Shown: one piece after another, positions 31,965 to 43,513 of the stretch
How the letters are laid out: every line of letters begins with the position of its first letter
Numbering within the stretch: the first letter of the stretch is position 1
Source: Thermothielavioides terrestris NRRL 8126
Taxonomy: Eukaryota; Ascomycota; Sordariomycetes; Sordariales; Chaetomiaceae
Assembly (NCBI RefSeq): GCF_000226115.1
Contig: NC_016461.1
Location: 4,278,001-4,342,000 of the forward strand
Direction of reading: 5' to 3'
Length of the DNA: 64,000 bases
Made by a program: the position numbers and the translations under genes
Notes under the pieces: model-generated
What the model saw: the letters and a program-made list of their open reading frames with translations, nothing else
Database searches by the model: none
What the model was told of the DNA's origin: nothing

Positions 31965-34679
31965 TCAGAGCAACAAATCCCCATTATTCGCCACAGCCTG
32001 CGCCGGCTGGTACACGGTCTGCGGGGCGTACTGGTTGACGACGTACCCGGCGGTCTCGCCGGCGTCGTTTCCGCCGAAGCTGTCCCCCTGCTCCTGGATG
32101 CGCATGCCGCGCAGCTGCGAGGCGAAGTAGGCGTCGGCATCGGAGACGGCCTGCGCGAGGTTCCCATTCCCATTTGCGTTGCCATTCGCATTCCCGTCCG
32201 GGCCGGCAGCGGCGGCGGCGGTGGGGACTGTGGGCCTGTCGGCGTGCGGGTTGAACGCGGCGGGCTGGCCGCCCATGCCGAGCTGGCTGAGGCTCTTGTA
32301 GTTGGGGTCGGACTCCTCGGGGCGCTGCAGGCAGGGCGAGTCCTGCAGGCGGCGCGGGCGGGCGTTGCGGAAGACGGTCTGGACGGGCTTGAGGTAGACG
32401 GTGGCCAGGGTTCCGACGTTGAGGCACATCTCCTCAAGGGTGACCGGGTCGAGGCGCTCCGACTCGGCCGTGATGGCGGGCTTTTCGCCCATGACGATGC
32501 GCTTGGCGGCGTCCATGTCGGTCGAGAGCATGCGCCAGTACATGTAGGCGCGGTCGCGCAGGTCCGGGTTGTCGGTCTCCTCGGTGGCCCACTTGAGCAC
32601 CTTGGGCACGAGCTCCTGGCCCTTGGTGGGGCGCTGGATGAAGAGCTTGACGGTGGCGGTGAGCAGGGCGAGCTGGACCTCGACGGGCTCCTCGGCGAAG
32701 GAGAAGAGGAAGTCCTCGAGCAGCGCGTCCGAGTTCTCGATCCGGCTGGCGTACTGGCCGATCACCCACACCATGGCCGCCTTGGCCTCGGGCTCGTCGA
32801 GCGAGTCGAGGTGCTCGCAGAGCGTGCCGATGATGCCCTCGTACTGGTTCGGGTACTTGCGGAAGATGTTGCGGATCACCACGGTGGCCTCCTGCACGAT
32901 GTACGTGACCTTGGTGGCGACGAGCTCCAGCAGCAGGTTGATGCACCGCCTCGCGGCCGGCTCGATCTTGATGGCCAGCTTGCCGATGGCACGGACGGCT
33001 TTGCGCACGAAGTGCACGTCGATCTCGGTGGCGTACTCGCGCAGCTCGGTGAGCACCTCGTCGATGTTCTTCTCGTTGGCGAGCATGAAGATGAGCTCGA
33101 GCTTGGTGACCTTGACGTAGATGGGGTCGTTGTATTTGCAGAAGAAGACGCGGATGTCGTTACGCAGCACCTCGGGCCGCCGCTGGAGGATCAGCAGCGC
33201 GTTCCGGAGCGCGAGATACTGCACCTCGGGGCCCTTGGCCAGCAGCGTGACAAGCGGCGGCGACAACTTGCGGCAGAGAGCGGATATCTGTTTCTGGTCG
33301 GCAATGTAGTTCATCAGGTAGAGAATCACGCGTATGCACGTGAGCACAACGGCCGAGTTGGAGTGCGAGAGCCGCGGGGCGATGCGCTCGGCGAGGAGCG
33401 CAGCTTCTCCGGACTCTTGTGGCACGTAGGACATCAGCGCCTCCAGGATGTACGTCTGGCCCCATCTACCGCACGTTAGCACCGGACGCCGGATCACCCA
33501 CACCGCCTGAGACTGAGAGACTGAGACCGGGGGCAGCGTACTCGGAGCAGTCCGGCAAGATGGCAACCATCTTGGAGGCGTTGCTGTAATCGATGGTGAG
33601 CTTGATGGAGTCGCTTCTCTCCCAGATGTCCATCAGGCTGGCCAGTGCGCTGGCCACGACGGTCGGGTTGTCGTCCCTCAGGAGGCTGTTTAACCTGTCG
33701 ATGAGGTCCGACCTTTCGACCATATGCCTGTCGTGATCGTACAGCTTGGCCACGCAGTATGCGGCGGTCTTGCGCACATACGGATCCGGGTCGCGCAGGA
33801 GGTGCTTGACGATGGGGACGGTCGCGTCGACGAACTCTCGCACGTGGATGTAAGACATGGTGCGCAGCGCCAGCGCGCGGACGAGCGGGTTCGGGTCTTC
33901 CATGTCCTGCCAAGGCAAGGTAAGGCACATGAGCAGCCGGACATGGCAAACAAGAAGCGGGGCTAACTAACATGTTGCAAGACCGGTATCGCCTTCACGG
34001 CCACGTCGGGGCGCATCCTCGAGTAGTTGACGAGGAAGAGGAAGCACCTGCGGCGGACACAGACAGAACAGTCAGCGGGGATGTCTTGCTTGGTAGTAAA
34101 GGGCACGCTCTGTATCCGGGGGTCGGGCGCGAGCGTACATCTTCTTGATCTCGAGATTCGGGATGTTCATGCAGCCGATGATGTCGGGGAAGAGGGCGAC
34201 CATGTCGTTGTTGCTCATGGTCATATTGGCGACGATCTTCTTGAGGGCGATCTTCTTGGCGGTATGGTGCTTGTCCTTCTTGCCGCCGCTGTTCAGCTCG
34301 AAGCGCAACTCGGCGACTTTGCCCTGTGCGGTGCGAAACTGTGAGTGGACGGACGGGGGAAGATATGCCATAAACATGGTGACGACGGCGATCGGGGGAA
34401 GTTCATGATGATGGCTTGGGAAGGAAGTCGGGGCATCGATGGGAGCGGGAGACAGTAGGAGGAAGCGTGGGAACGGTGCTGTTTTGGGGAGTCTCGAATA
34501 ACAAGCCACCAGAGAGCAAGGGAGGGGGGAGGATGAGGGGCAGAGCAGGGCAGTGGAAAGCTGGGTTGGCTGCCAGAAAGAGAGATAGGGTCGGGAGCTT
34601 CCCCGCAATCCGCATTCGCACTGAGCTTGCTTACCCGAGCGAACAGCTTCGAGTCGCCTCCTCCTTGTGCGCCCGACAT
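31965..34679 (-). CDS. apl2: AP-1 clathrin adaptor complex beta subunit (adaptin)
   Basis: Five exons on the minus strand: 34679-34635, 34323-34139, 34047-33972, 33906-33542 and 33465-31965 (723 aa); introns of 311, 91, 65 and 76 bp with consistent phases. It begins MSGAQGGGDSKLFARGKVAELRFEL. The large subunit of AP-1 recruits clathrin and cargo at the trans-Golgi and endosomes. The adaptin trunk of HEAT-like helices covers about residues 15-590: ALRTMSYIHVREFVDA, DPDPYVRKTAAYCVAKLYD, DDNPTVVASALASLMDIW, WGQTYILEALMSYVPQ, NDPIYVKVTKLELIFMLANE, VRKAVRAIGKLAIK, DRAYMYWRMLSTD. The C-terminus is a low-complexity hinge with an Asn/Gly repeat. The appendage (ear) domain found in animal beta1 is absent, as in fungal Apl2 proteins of about 720-750 aa. 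Confidence 0.93.
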
Positions 34680-35651
34680 TTTCGCTGCTGTCCTATCTAC
34701 AGCGAAGCCAAGGTCGCGTGATGTGGTAGCGGGCGGTGAAGGCGGGCGGGTGCCGGGCCGGGACCTCGGGGCGGAGGAAGCTCAGCAACGTTGGCAGCAC
34801 GGCCTGCCCGGAGACGGTGGAGAAGACGGGACGGACGGGGGGAAAGCCCGCGCCGGCCCGCTGCAGCACACCTTCGATTATTATTTCTGCGCACTCTTTT
34901 GGATCCGCCTGGATGTTCACGCGGTGAAGTCGACTCGATGTCGCATGCAGTGTCGCGTGCAGTGTCGCATGTCTCGTTCGCGTTGTCACTCGCGGTCGAG
35001 GCGGCGAGGGCGCTCGTCGGGCAAGGTCGCGTCGGTGCACACGGAGGCTGCGATTGCGATTGCCTCGCGTCGAGCGTTCTGATGCGTGTCAATGGCTGAG
35101 GCTGTCGAATTCGGGTCACTCAGGGGTTGAAGTTGACGAAGTTCCCGCGGCCGACAAGGTGCACCCGGCCTTTTCGGCGGATCGCCAACAGGGGGCCAAA
35201 CTCAGTCTCAGTGGGGGCCCTGCCAGGTCCTTGGGTCCAACCCTCCAACCCTAACCCCAATCCCGCTCTGAGGGAGTTGTTTTTCCTTCAGACACTTTCG
35301 CGTCAGTTATCCGAAGGAGGCGCGGTGCCGCCAGGAACGTCCCATCAGCCTGCCACTGGCTCAGTCTGTTATTTCATCCGTTGTAGCGTATGTACGGATT
35401 ATCCGTACACCAACTTGATTTAGTACCTGATCGATTTTCACGTTGCAGGCGGTGGTGCTTCCCACGAGCTTCGACGCAGCATGGCTGGCAGGTCACGAAC
35501 TTACCTACAGGGCGAGAGGGAGTTAAGTGCCTAGTTGCAGCCCCAAAGAACCTTGAATCGACTCGGGAGATGAGCCTCTGTCCTGGGAATGAAACACGCT
35601 CTCCATTGACATCGCCATTCGGTCCTCTCGTATTGGCGTTGCGGTTGGTGG
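34680..35651. other. intergenic, AP-1 beta promoter side and flank of copia insertion
   Basis: GC-rich DNA without a convincing gene. Near 34.94-34.98 kb there are three near-copies of TGTCGCATGCAGTG/TGTCGCGTGCAGTG. A short CCAACCCTAACCCC patch lies near 35.24 kb. Confidence 0.5.
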
Positions 35652-35656
35652 AGATC

Positions 35657-35857
35657 TAACACGCTATAGCGAGCTGCAATGTGTAGATACAACGGTGGGA
35701 TCGTAGCAGAGCATCGGAATGTAAAGAGAGTGCGTTGTTTCAGTATAAAGGAAAGCTAAAGACTGAACAGAGCGTGATATATATATATATCCAGGAGTGG
35801 GGAAACTATGGCCAGTGCGTTATATCAAGCTCTGAGCCCCTTACCCCTAACGTGATA
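35657..35857 (-). repeat. 3' LTR of the copia element (201 bp)
   Basis: On the plus strand it starts TAACACGCTATAGCGAGCTGC and ends CGTGATA. It pairs with 42978-43176 with mainly C/T and G/A differences. Confidence 0.9.
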
Positions 35858-36169
35858 TACCCCCCAGTTGTTCAATAGAGCGCCTAAGTACATATAGTTG
35901 AACAATTGTACTACAAAAAACTAGAATATAAGAAATCCTTATAAACAGTAGGTTATATAGAAGTAGATTATATAAAGCTATAAGAAATTCTAAAGTATAG
36001 TTCTAACTAATTAGAGCGCTTAGATCTAGGGGGAGGTATAAATTCCTACCTATAGGAGCTTAAGCTTCTTTCTTCCTATATATATCCTTTTATTTATATA
36101 TATAGTAGCTACTACTACTATTACTATTCCTAACTCCCTAGAGTATATAAGACTACTATACCTCTATAC

Positions 36170-37170
36170 TTTGACATCTTCTTAGATAAATCGCCTATAC
36201 CTTCGCCTACTCCTTTAGAGGAGGGTAACAATGCTAAAGAGCTTATAATAGAGCCTACTACCCTATATATCGCTTCTAAAGAGCATGCTACGCCTTCTTC
36301 TAATTAACGCTATAGTCTCTTAGTCGAGTAAGTTATACGCTCTTCCTTCTAGCTTACTACTATATCGCTTTAATATATCTCCTAGTTATACTTTGTAAAT
36401 AACTATAGAGTATAAAATCCTTTATCTAGGTTATATATATACTGCTTTTATAGGCTTCTATAATAGAACCTACTATAACTATAATAGCTATAGTATATAT
36501 TGCTAATACTATAAACGCTTCAACTATAGCTATAAGCTAATTCTATCTACTACTATAGAAAAGGTATAAGCTCTAACTATAGCTATCAACGACTTCGACT
36601 AGAAAGTAAGTCCTAATTATCTACTACTCTATATCCTCTATTTAATAGCTAAGTAGACTACAAAGAAGATTCGCCCTATACTTTATATACTTTTAAATGA
36701 TCTCTAAGAGGTTAAAGAAGAAAGAGAGCAATAGGATATAAAGATAGTAGAGCTAAAGGAGTAGTAGCTTTAGTAGTAAATATAGGTATAGGAGTAGACG
36801 TAGAAGGTTCCTATAGTCGCCTAGGGTAGAGCCCTAGATAACCCCCTTAGTTTTACGCCTATAGCGTTGATTAAAAGTAAGGTATAGGAGGTGCTCTCTA
36901 AGTAGGTAGAGAGCGATAAGCTAGTTGATAATGAGGAGCTAAAGTAGGTTATTATATATACAATAGAGCTAGTAAAGCGGTTAGAGATATAGGTAAAGAT
37001 CCTTTGGCTTTAGAGAAAGGTAGCGATAATAGAGCTTATTAATTGCTAAAATATATAAGGCAAGAGTATAGAATAGCAACAGTAGATAGTCCTTAAGAAT
37101 TAGATAGTTGACTCCTCTACTCTTTTCTTACCTAATATATATCTTAAAGGTTTAATAGAGCGTAGAAGTG
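36170..37170 (+). pseudogene. antisense Gln-rich coiled-coil reading frame near the 3' LTR
   Basis: Between the end of pol and the left LTR, the plus strand (opposite to pol) holds coding-like segments once TAG/TAA are read as mutated Gln. One, at about 36170-36415, begins FDIFLDKSPIPSPTPLEEG. Another, at about 36640-37170 in a different frame, gives LNDL(TAA)EVKEERE and a run of alternating Gln positions, consistent with a coiled coil. The two may be joined by an intron. No family was recognised. Its end overlaps the last codons of pol on the other strand. Confidence 0.4.
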
Positions 37171-39944
37171 CTTGAACTTCTACCTTAAAAGCTACTTTGT
37201 TAAACCGTCTATAGGCATCTATATTATAGGAAGGTAGAGTATATTGAACTACTTATTCTAATACTCTTAACAAAGCTATATATTATAAATATCTATATAG
37301 TATAGACGAGTGTTAATCCTTATATACTCTTCTACTATAAGGCGAATCGTCTACTAATTATTATAGAAGATCTTCTAAAGCTCTCTAGTCTTAAATACGA
37401 AGTCCCTAAATAAGCGTTTTAAAGCGATCGTCTTAGCTATAGTAAGCGATAGAGCTTTTAACTCTACTTTAGTAGAAGATATAGTAATAGTATCTTACTA
37501 TATAGCCTTTTAGGAGATTAACCTACTAAAGAGCATTATAATATAGCTCTACGAAGAGTGTTATATATCTAGATCGTTAGTGTATAATGCATTAGATATA
37601 ATCTAGAGTACCTAGTGAACAACTCTATCCCTATACTATATACTAAGGAAGCGTATAGTATATAGGTACTAGATAACTTATTTCGCTACTTTAATATACT
37701 CTAGTCCTAGATTTATTAAGAACTATAAGAGCTTTATAGCTATAAAAGCAACGTTAGGCTAGATTATAACTATAGAGTAGAGGATTAAGCCTATAAGCTC
37801 TTAGTACAGTTTAATCTACTTAGGGGTCGCCTTTCCCTCGAATTTACAAAGCTCCTCTACAAGGAGAGGAATAGCTAGAGCGTTTATAATATTAGAGAGA
37901 CTATACTTCTTTACAATCTTCTCGATATACTAGTTGTATATAAGCTAGATTTTATATACTCTACAGTTATAGATAACCCTAATCCTAAGGAAGTATTTGA
38001 CATTGCCCTACTTATATACCTTATACTTCGCTTTAATGCCCTTTATAATATACTCTATAGCTATAGCGTTATCTTAATAGTAAACTATTAAGAAGTTATT
38101 GATATAGAAGATAAAGATTATTTTCTTTTTAAGGTTAAGGAATAGGCAAGGTTCTTCTATAGAGGGCTATATACCAAGCTCTTTAAAAGTACTATAGAAC
38201 TTATTGTACTATAGGAGCGGCAAGTCCTTTAGCCTATAGAGAGCCTTTAAAAGCTCTATACAAATCCCTAGCTTCTTAAATCCCTTTAAAAGCTTATAAG
38301 TTACCTACTCTATATCCGGCCTCCTCGCATTTAGGAACGCCTACTTAATATCGAACTGCTTTATCTTAAGGTCAAAGTATACTATAAGCGCTATAACAGT
38401 ATAAAAAGAGCGTATAGCGAAGGTAGCTATATATATATTCGTAATATTAGTAGTATCTTATAAATCACCTTATATATAGATATACGCTTTATACTTCTTA
38501 AGGTTACTATCCTTATTAAGCTTATAGTTGAACACCTATTTCAAAGGCAGAAGGTACGTTTTTATATACTCTCACTTAATCTCTCGCTATATTCCCTTAC
38601 TTATAAGATTATAGATCTCCTTATATATAGCCGCCTTAAACTCCTTCTTATATAGGTAGTTCTCCAAGTCTCTCTAGCTCTTTAGGAGAGGGGAGAGCTT
38701 AGTATTATAACGTATCGTTGGCATCTAGCTAGCGGCAACAGTAAACACTGTATATAGGGTCTAAAACGACTCTAGGAAGAGCGTCTTAATACCTTTTTAA
38801 AACGTAGGGAAGAGCATCTTATTACTATTGTAATATTCCTAGGGAATAGGATCTAGGTAATCAGTCTAGAACCTTAGCCCTAGGTTCTCCTATATTTCCA
38901 ACGACCTAATAAAGAAAATATATATACGCTCTAAAGCTATATTTAAAGCTATATTCTTATACGCTTTCGCAAAAGGCTTCTAAATCTATATACTCCTCCT
39001 TATAGATATAAGATGCTCCCTAGGCTTATATCGCAGTTTTAGTATATTCGTTTCTAGCTTATCGGTCAAAGGTTATATTTATAGAGCTTTAAGCCTTATA
39101 GGCTAAGCATCTTACTCTACTATATATTCCATTATATTGTAGAACATATCCTTTTCTTTACTTTATAGAGTTACAAGCTTTATAGGTGGAGATACCTCTT
39201 TATACTCACTTTATAGAGCTAGAGGCTCTATAGGCGGAGAAGCCCTATATTTGCTCTTAGGGGCAGCGCCTTGTAGGATAGCCATAGCTAGCCTAAGATC
39301 CCTAGGTACTCTACTAGTCTCTAGAACAACTAGACCCCTATTTCCGTTATCACCTCTATCTATAAGCTCTTTCTATAGCTAAGCCTATAGTTCTAGTGAC
39401 ATCTTAGGGGTTAAGAGTCCACCCTATATATACGCTTCCTCTACCTCTAAGTCTTAACCTAGTAGTATACTTTTATATTTAAGAACTACAATAGTAATAG
39501 ACTTAAGCGTTAGTCCTCTATACTTAAATTTATAGAGCGTTCGAAGAATCGACCTAGCGTCCTAGGTCTTTTTAACCCCCTTATCTAGGTGCTCTACCAC
39601 CTCTTTAACAATAGCAACTTCTTAAGCTAGAAGCTCTTCTTTACCTAGATAGTAAAAGGTCCTCTTATTAAACGTTATATTCCTCGTTACAATAACCTTA
39701 TTGAGCTTAGGCACCTAGATATAGTAAATATTAAATACTCTATACCTAACTAGGTATCTAATTTGCCTATATAGCTATACTTTAAATTCTCTCTTCCAAT
39801 GCTCTACTTTATACTCTTTATCTAAGGGGTATACTCTATAGCTATATACGAAGATCCTAGACTAGTTAGAGTATAGATCCGCCATTAACGCTTAATAGAA
39901 GGTCGACTCCTACTAACGAAAGTAGTTCTTAAACTAAGAGTAGA

Positions 39945-40077
39945 TGTAACAGAGCTGCGCAGTACCACTCCGCTAAATAGACAAAAGATCCACCAGTTCG
40001 ACTACAACGTGGTCGAACGCTGCGCACCACTTGCATATATCGCAGCAACCACCACAACTGTGCGTAGCTCTGTGACA
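39945..40077 (-). repeat. 3' LTR of the TRIM-like element (133 bp)
   Basis: Starts TGTAACAGAGCTGCGCAG and ends GTAGCTCTGTGACA on the plus strand. Identical to the other copy except for one base. Confidence 0.9.
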
Positions 40078-40358
40078 ACTATCCTCCCCTCCGGAGGAGC
40101 TCGACCTCGAGCTCCCTTCGCAACGGCTGCCAGTTGCTAAGGATGGTCATGCAAGTGTCAGACCCCCAATGAATCGCATGACTCGCGTAGGTGGAACATC
40201 TACGTACACCTACGTCACATAGGGAGAACCCTACGTAAGTAGGTCTTGGCGAAGCGAGCCGCCACTATGTTATACGTCATTGTGAGCACGACGAAGGAAG
40301 CAACCCAATGTTCGAAAAGCGACCCTACGCCGGTTCGAACACTGGACCTCTAGTATAC

Positions 40359-40375
40359 CCACGTTGTAGTCGAAC
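40359..40375 (-). promoter_or_regulatory. self-complementary primer-binding site of the TRIM-like element
   Basis: Three bases after the 5' LTR (minus strand) lies GTTCGACTACAACGTGG. The LTR of the same transcript contains its exact 17-nt complement (40430-40446 in the plus-strand view), starting about 26 bp after the TATA-like sequence, where transcription would begin. The transcript's own 5' end could therefore act as primer, as in Tf1. Confidence 0.6.
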
Positions 40376-40378
40376 AAT

Positions 40379-40511
40379 TGTAACAGAGCTACGCAGTACC
40401 ACTCCGCTAAATAGACAAAAGATCCACCAGTTCGACTACAACGTGGTCGAACGCTGCGCACCACTTGCATATATCGCAGCAACCACCACAACTGTGCGTA
40501 GCTCTGTGACA
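40379..40511 (-). repeat. 5' LTR of the TRIM-like element (133 bp)
   Basis: On the minus strand it contains GATATATG (TATA-like, LTR positions about 37-44) and, from position 66, CCACGTTGTAGTCGAAC, which lies within a hairpin with GTTCGAC/GTCGAAC arms. Confidence 0.9.
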
Positions 40512-42960
40512 GTAGAATACTTCGTTAAAGCTTTGAAGACTATAAGTATAGCTAAGCGAGATAGAATATAAGAAGGCTACTACCTTTATTCCCTTTAGCT
40601 AGAGCTTCGTAGATAAGTTTATAGCAATAAGCATCTTTATACTCTTTAGCTATAAGACTTGTCCTACTTGCTCTAAAGCTCTATTTAGCTATAGAGTATA
40701 TATTAGTATAAGCTCTAAGTCGATACCTTCGTTGTATACCTAGAGCTAGTAAGCTATTAGTTAGCGATCTTCTAGTATAATAACTCCTATATCGTTGTCC
40801 TAGCGGATTTTATAGACGTTGAGTCCCTACTACCGTTTAACCTAGCGTTTAAAAGCTCTAATAGTATTGAAAAGCTTAGTTTAACCCTTGTTAAAGAGTA
40901 TAAAAGCCTAGATCCGTCTACTATATTCGTCCTTGATCGTAAGGAGGTATTAGGATCCGTTAAACCTAGAAGGGAATAAGAAGAGGTCCTAGGAAATACA
41001 CTAGAATAGGTATAGAGCACGATACTCTATTTTATAAAGCGTATTGTACTTCCTAGTATATAATAAAGTATATATCTTATATTTAATTGTTGGTGTTCCT
41101 TAGATCTTAATGTTCTTAGCGCTCTACGCCAATGCCTAAAGAGCTCTCTAACCTAGATGTCTAGATCTCTTGTACTAAAGCTCTTTAGTATCTTCTTTCT
41201 CTTAAGGCGTATATAATATATATAACCTTATATTATCCTTATAAACAACTATATTCACTATTACTAGGCCTATAAAGCTCTATAAAGGTTAGAGAGTATA
41301 AAAGTAAAAGGAAAGGTTCTTCGATTTAAGGAAAACTACTTGACTTTTATACTCTTTTTAAGTGTTCTATACTATAGAGAGTAGTCTAGACCTAAATATT
41401 AGATACTAGCTATATATAGAGCGGTTTCTAATATAATGTTGGTGTAAAAGCCCTCTACTATAGCGACGTTCTTTAAATAGAGGTCTATAGTTCTTTTCCT
41501 CTACTCTTTATCTAGTACCCCCTTTATAATATGCTCTCCTCTTCCTAAAATAAGGAAAGTAGTAGTACCTACTTCTATATAGTTACTATCTTTTAATAGT
41601 ATAAAGGTACTAGGAACTAGGAGCTTTTTGTCGTTGACGATATATAAAGTAGTATAGTTGTTAAGGAGAGTACTCTAAGTGAGCTAGTAGGTAATAGCGA
41701 TTAAGAATATAAGTAGGTAGTAAGCTCCTTTGCTAAAGAGGCTTAGGTCGATAATAGTATAGATAATCTTATTAGGGAGAGCTAAGCTAGAGTTCTCCTA
41801 CTCTATAGAGCTAGAGCTATACCGTTTTTAGAGACTCTCCTAGAGGGAATACTACTTTAGTTTATTAAAGCGCTCTTTAATTTCAATAATTTGTACTTCT
41901 AAGAGCTTATAACGGCCCTTCTCTACCCTAGAGATTATTGTCTAGAGAAACTAGTAGTCAACTAGCTTCTATTTATACTTGCTATTAACTTTATAAAGGT
42001 ATAGGTAGAGCTTTGAGCTATAAAAGCTTATACTATCTAAGGAACTATTGCCTTAAGCTATTTCTAAAGAGGTAAATACACTATAGCTAAGCCCTTTAGA
42101 GTAGGCGTTGTCAATCTAAATGCTAAAGCGAGCGTCTAGCTTATTAAAAATAGGAATTAGACGCCTTTTAGCTTTAAGTGCTTCGATCTTAGAGAGCTAG
42201 TAGCGAGCCTAGTCTAAAGCGATCTAGTAGCCAACTACCTTAATAAGGTGCTTAGAAGCTCTAAGTCTAATAACCTCTAAGATATCAAAGCTCTTTATAC
42301 GTAGGTACACTTTATTCTAAGAATAGTACTACTTATATAGATTAATACCTACTCTATAAGCTTCTTATAGGACTATTATATATTAGTGAACGGCTATATC
42401 TTCTATAAGAGCGTTAGTAGGTATAAGCTACTTATAGAGCTTATAGATAAGGGCCTAGAGGCTACTAAGGCTAGTATTTAAGATAGTAATATATATAGCG
42501 TTGAGTAGAAGCTAGTAGATAGAGCATATAATCTACTAGTTAATAAGCGAATAGGATTTAACCTTGCTCTCCTAGATAATAGAGATTATAAGGTAGTCCT
42601 TATATATAGCTTTGAGCTTAGTAGCAACCTCTTATTTAATAGGAGCCTAAACTTGCTTTAGAGGAACGCTCGATACCTTAGTACGCTTTTTACAAAGCTC
42701 TTCAATTACGTTTTCCTCTATAGGAACTTTTAGTCACTTATCTTAGAGCTCGTTAGGAGTATCTAGATTATATTTATCCTAGATACTATTGCTTAGAGCT
42801 AAGATCTTAAGCTCTATAAACTACTTAGTCTAATCTATATAGGACTAGAGTATAATAGTTAAATTGCTCTTAGTAGTCGTTATATTGAGATATAGAGTAT
42901 AAAAAAAGGAGAGAGAGAGAGAGAGCTTACTATAGGTTACTTACTATATACAATTATAGA

Positions 42961-42977
42961 GCGTCTAGGCTTATAAC
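42961..42977 (-). promoter_or_regulatory. copia primer-binding site matching initiator-Met tRNA half
   Basis: On the minus strand, directly after the 5' LTR, the sequence is GTTATAAGCCTAGACGC. The complement of the initiator-Met tRNA anticodon arm begins GTTATGAGCCTGACGC, so the site fits with one G-to-A change and one extra base. Priming from an initiator-Met half is known for copia of Drosophila. Confidence 0.65.
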
Positions 42978-43176
42978 TAATACGCTATAGCGAGCTGCAA
43001 TATATAGATGTAACGGTAGGATCGTAGTAGAGCATTGGAATATAAAGAGAGTACGTTGTTTTAGTACAAAGGAAAGCTAAAGACTGAACAGAGCGTGATA
43101 TATATATATCTAGGAGTGGGGAAACTATGGCCAATACGTTATACCAAGCTCTGAGCCCCTTACCCCTGACGTGACA
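42978..43176 (-). repeat. 5' LTR of the copia element (199 bp)
   Basis: Plus-strand start TAATACGCTATAGCGAGCTGC, end CGTGACA. The ancestral ends were probably TG...CA, with the first G changed to A by RIP in both copies. Confidence 0.9.
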
Positions 43177-43181
43177 AGATC

Positions 43182-43513
43182 CCAAGTTTGATATGTTTGA
43201 TTTCTCAGTCACGGACTCTGTTCCATTGAAAGCTGTAAGCGCATAGTTTACCCTTGATAACAACGCAACAGAATCCGGAACTAGACCGCTGGAAGCAAGC
43301 CCATGCCCCAGTGGGGTTGGGTCAAACGGAGACAGACAAATGAATATATACTTGGAATGTCCGTCAAACAACAGCTATGTACAGACAAATGCGGTCCCCT
43401 GAGCAACTTGAACCCCATGGCGCCACCTCCCCCCCTTCTCCCTTCTCAGGTTTGCGACCTCCACCGTCCATGTGCGCTCTGCTCCGATTCCTGCCGCCGT
43501 TGGCTCACCGCTC
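43182..43513. other. 3' flank of the GH62 gene
   Basis: Short non-coding interval between the copia target site and the arabinofuranosidase stop codon. Nothing further seen. Confidence 0.6.

Larger units (their letters stand above)
39945..40511 (-). mobile_element. TRIM-like miniature LTR retrotransposon, 567 bp, recent
   Basis: Two 133-bp direct repeats (39945-40077 and 40379-40511) enclose 301 bp with no useful reading frame. A 5-bp target duplication GTAGA flanks it (39940-39944 and 40512-40516). The LTR ends are TGTAACAGAGCT and AGCTCTGTGACA. The LTR copies differ at one visible base (position 39957 G versus 40391 A). It sits inside RIP-ruined copia DNA but is itself GC-balanced and undamaged, so it inserted after RIP acted, and its short repeats probably escape RIP. 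Orientation is minus: purine-rich GGAGGGGAGGATAG precedes the left LTR and the primer site follows the right LTR. It must depend on another element's enzymes. Confidence 0.88.
37110..42884 (-). pseudogene. copia gag-pol, RIP-inactivated
   Basis: The probable start codon at 42884 reads ATA, consistent with a mutated ATG. The gag begins with copia-like Trp positions now TAG. The reverse transcriptase segment around 37.75-38.15 kb and RNase H to about 37.11 kb follow the copia order (YINN motif, KYFLRIRVI, then TKVELKALSL and the end segment AYRRFNKVAF). Dozens of stops are present, nearly all explicable as Gln or Trp codons changed by RIP. The frame is interrupted by the nested element at 39945-40511. 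Confidence 0.75.
35657..43176 (-). mobile_element. Ty1/copia LTR retrotransposon, RIP-degraded, complete ends
   Basis: Two direct repeats of about 200 bp bound the element, and a 5-bp target duplication AGATC flanks it (35652-35656 and 43177-43181). On the minus strand an initiator-Met half-tRNA primer site sits next to the right LTR and a G-rich polypurine segment (ACTGGGGGGTA) next to the left LTR, which fixes the orientation. Reading through RIP-type stops gives gag near 42.88 kb, then pol with a copia reverse transcriptase and RNase H ending near 37.1 kb. The catalytic YVDD of the reverse transcriptase reads YINN at 38095-38106, two Asp-to-Asn changes. A 567-bp younger element is nested at 39945-40511. 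Confidence 0.88.

Noticed and set aside
31995..33479. Long plus-strand open frame over the AP-1 beta gene
   Set aside because: Antisense shadow; all conserved adaptin motifs and splice sites lie on the minus strand.
40331..40341. B-box-like GGTTCGAACAC inside the TRIM-like element, suggesting a SINE
   Set aside because: The element has two LTRs, a 5-bp target duplication and a purine tract, which define an LTR-type element. No A-box at the right distance was found.
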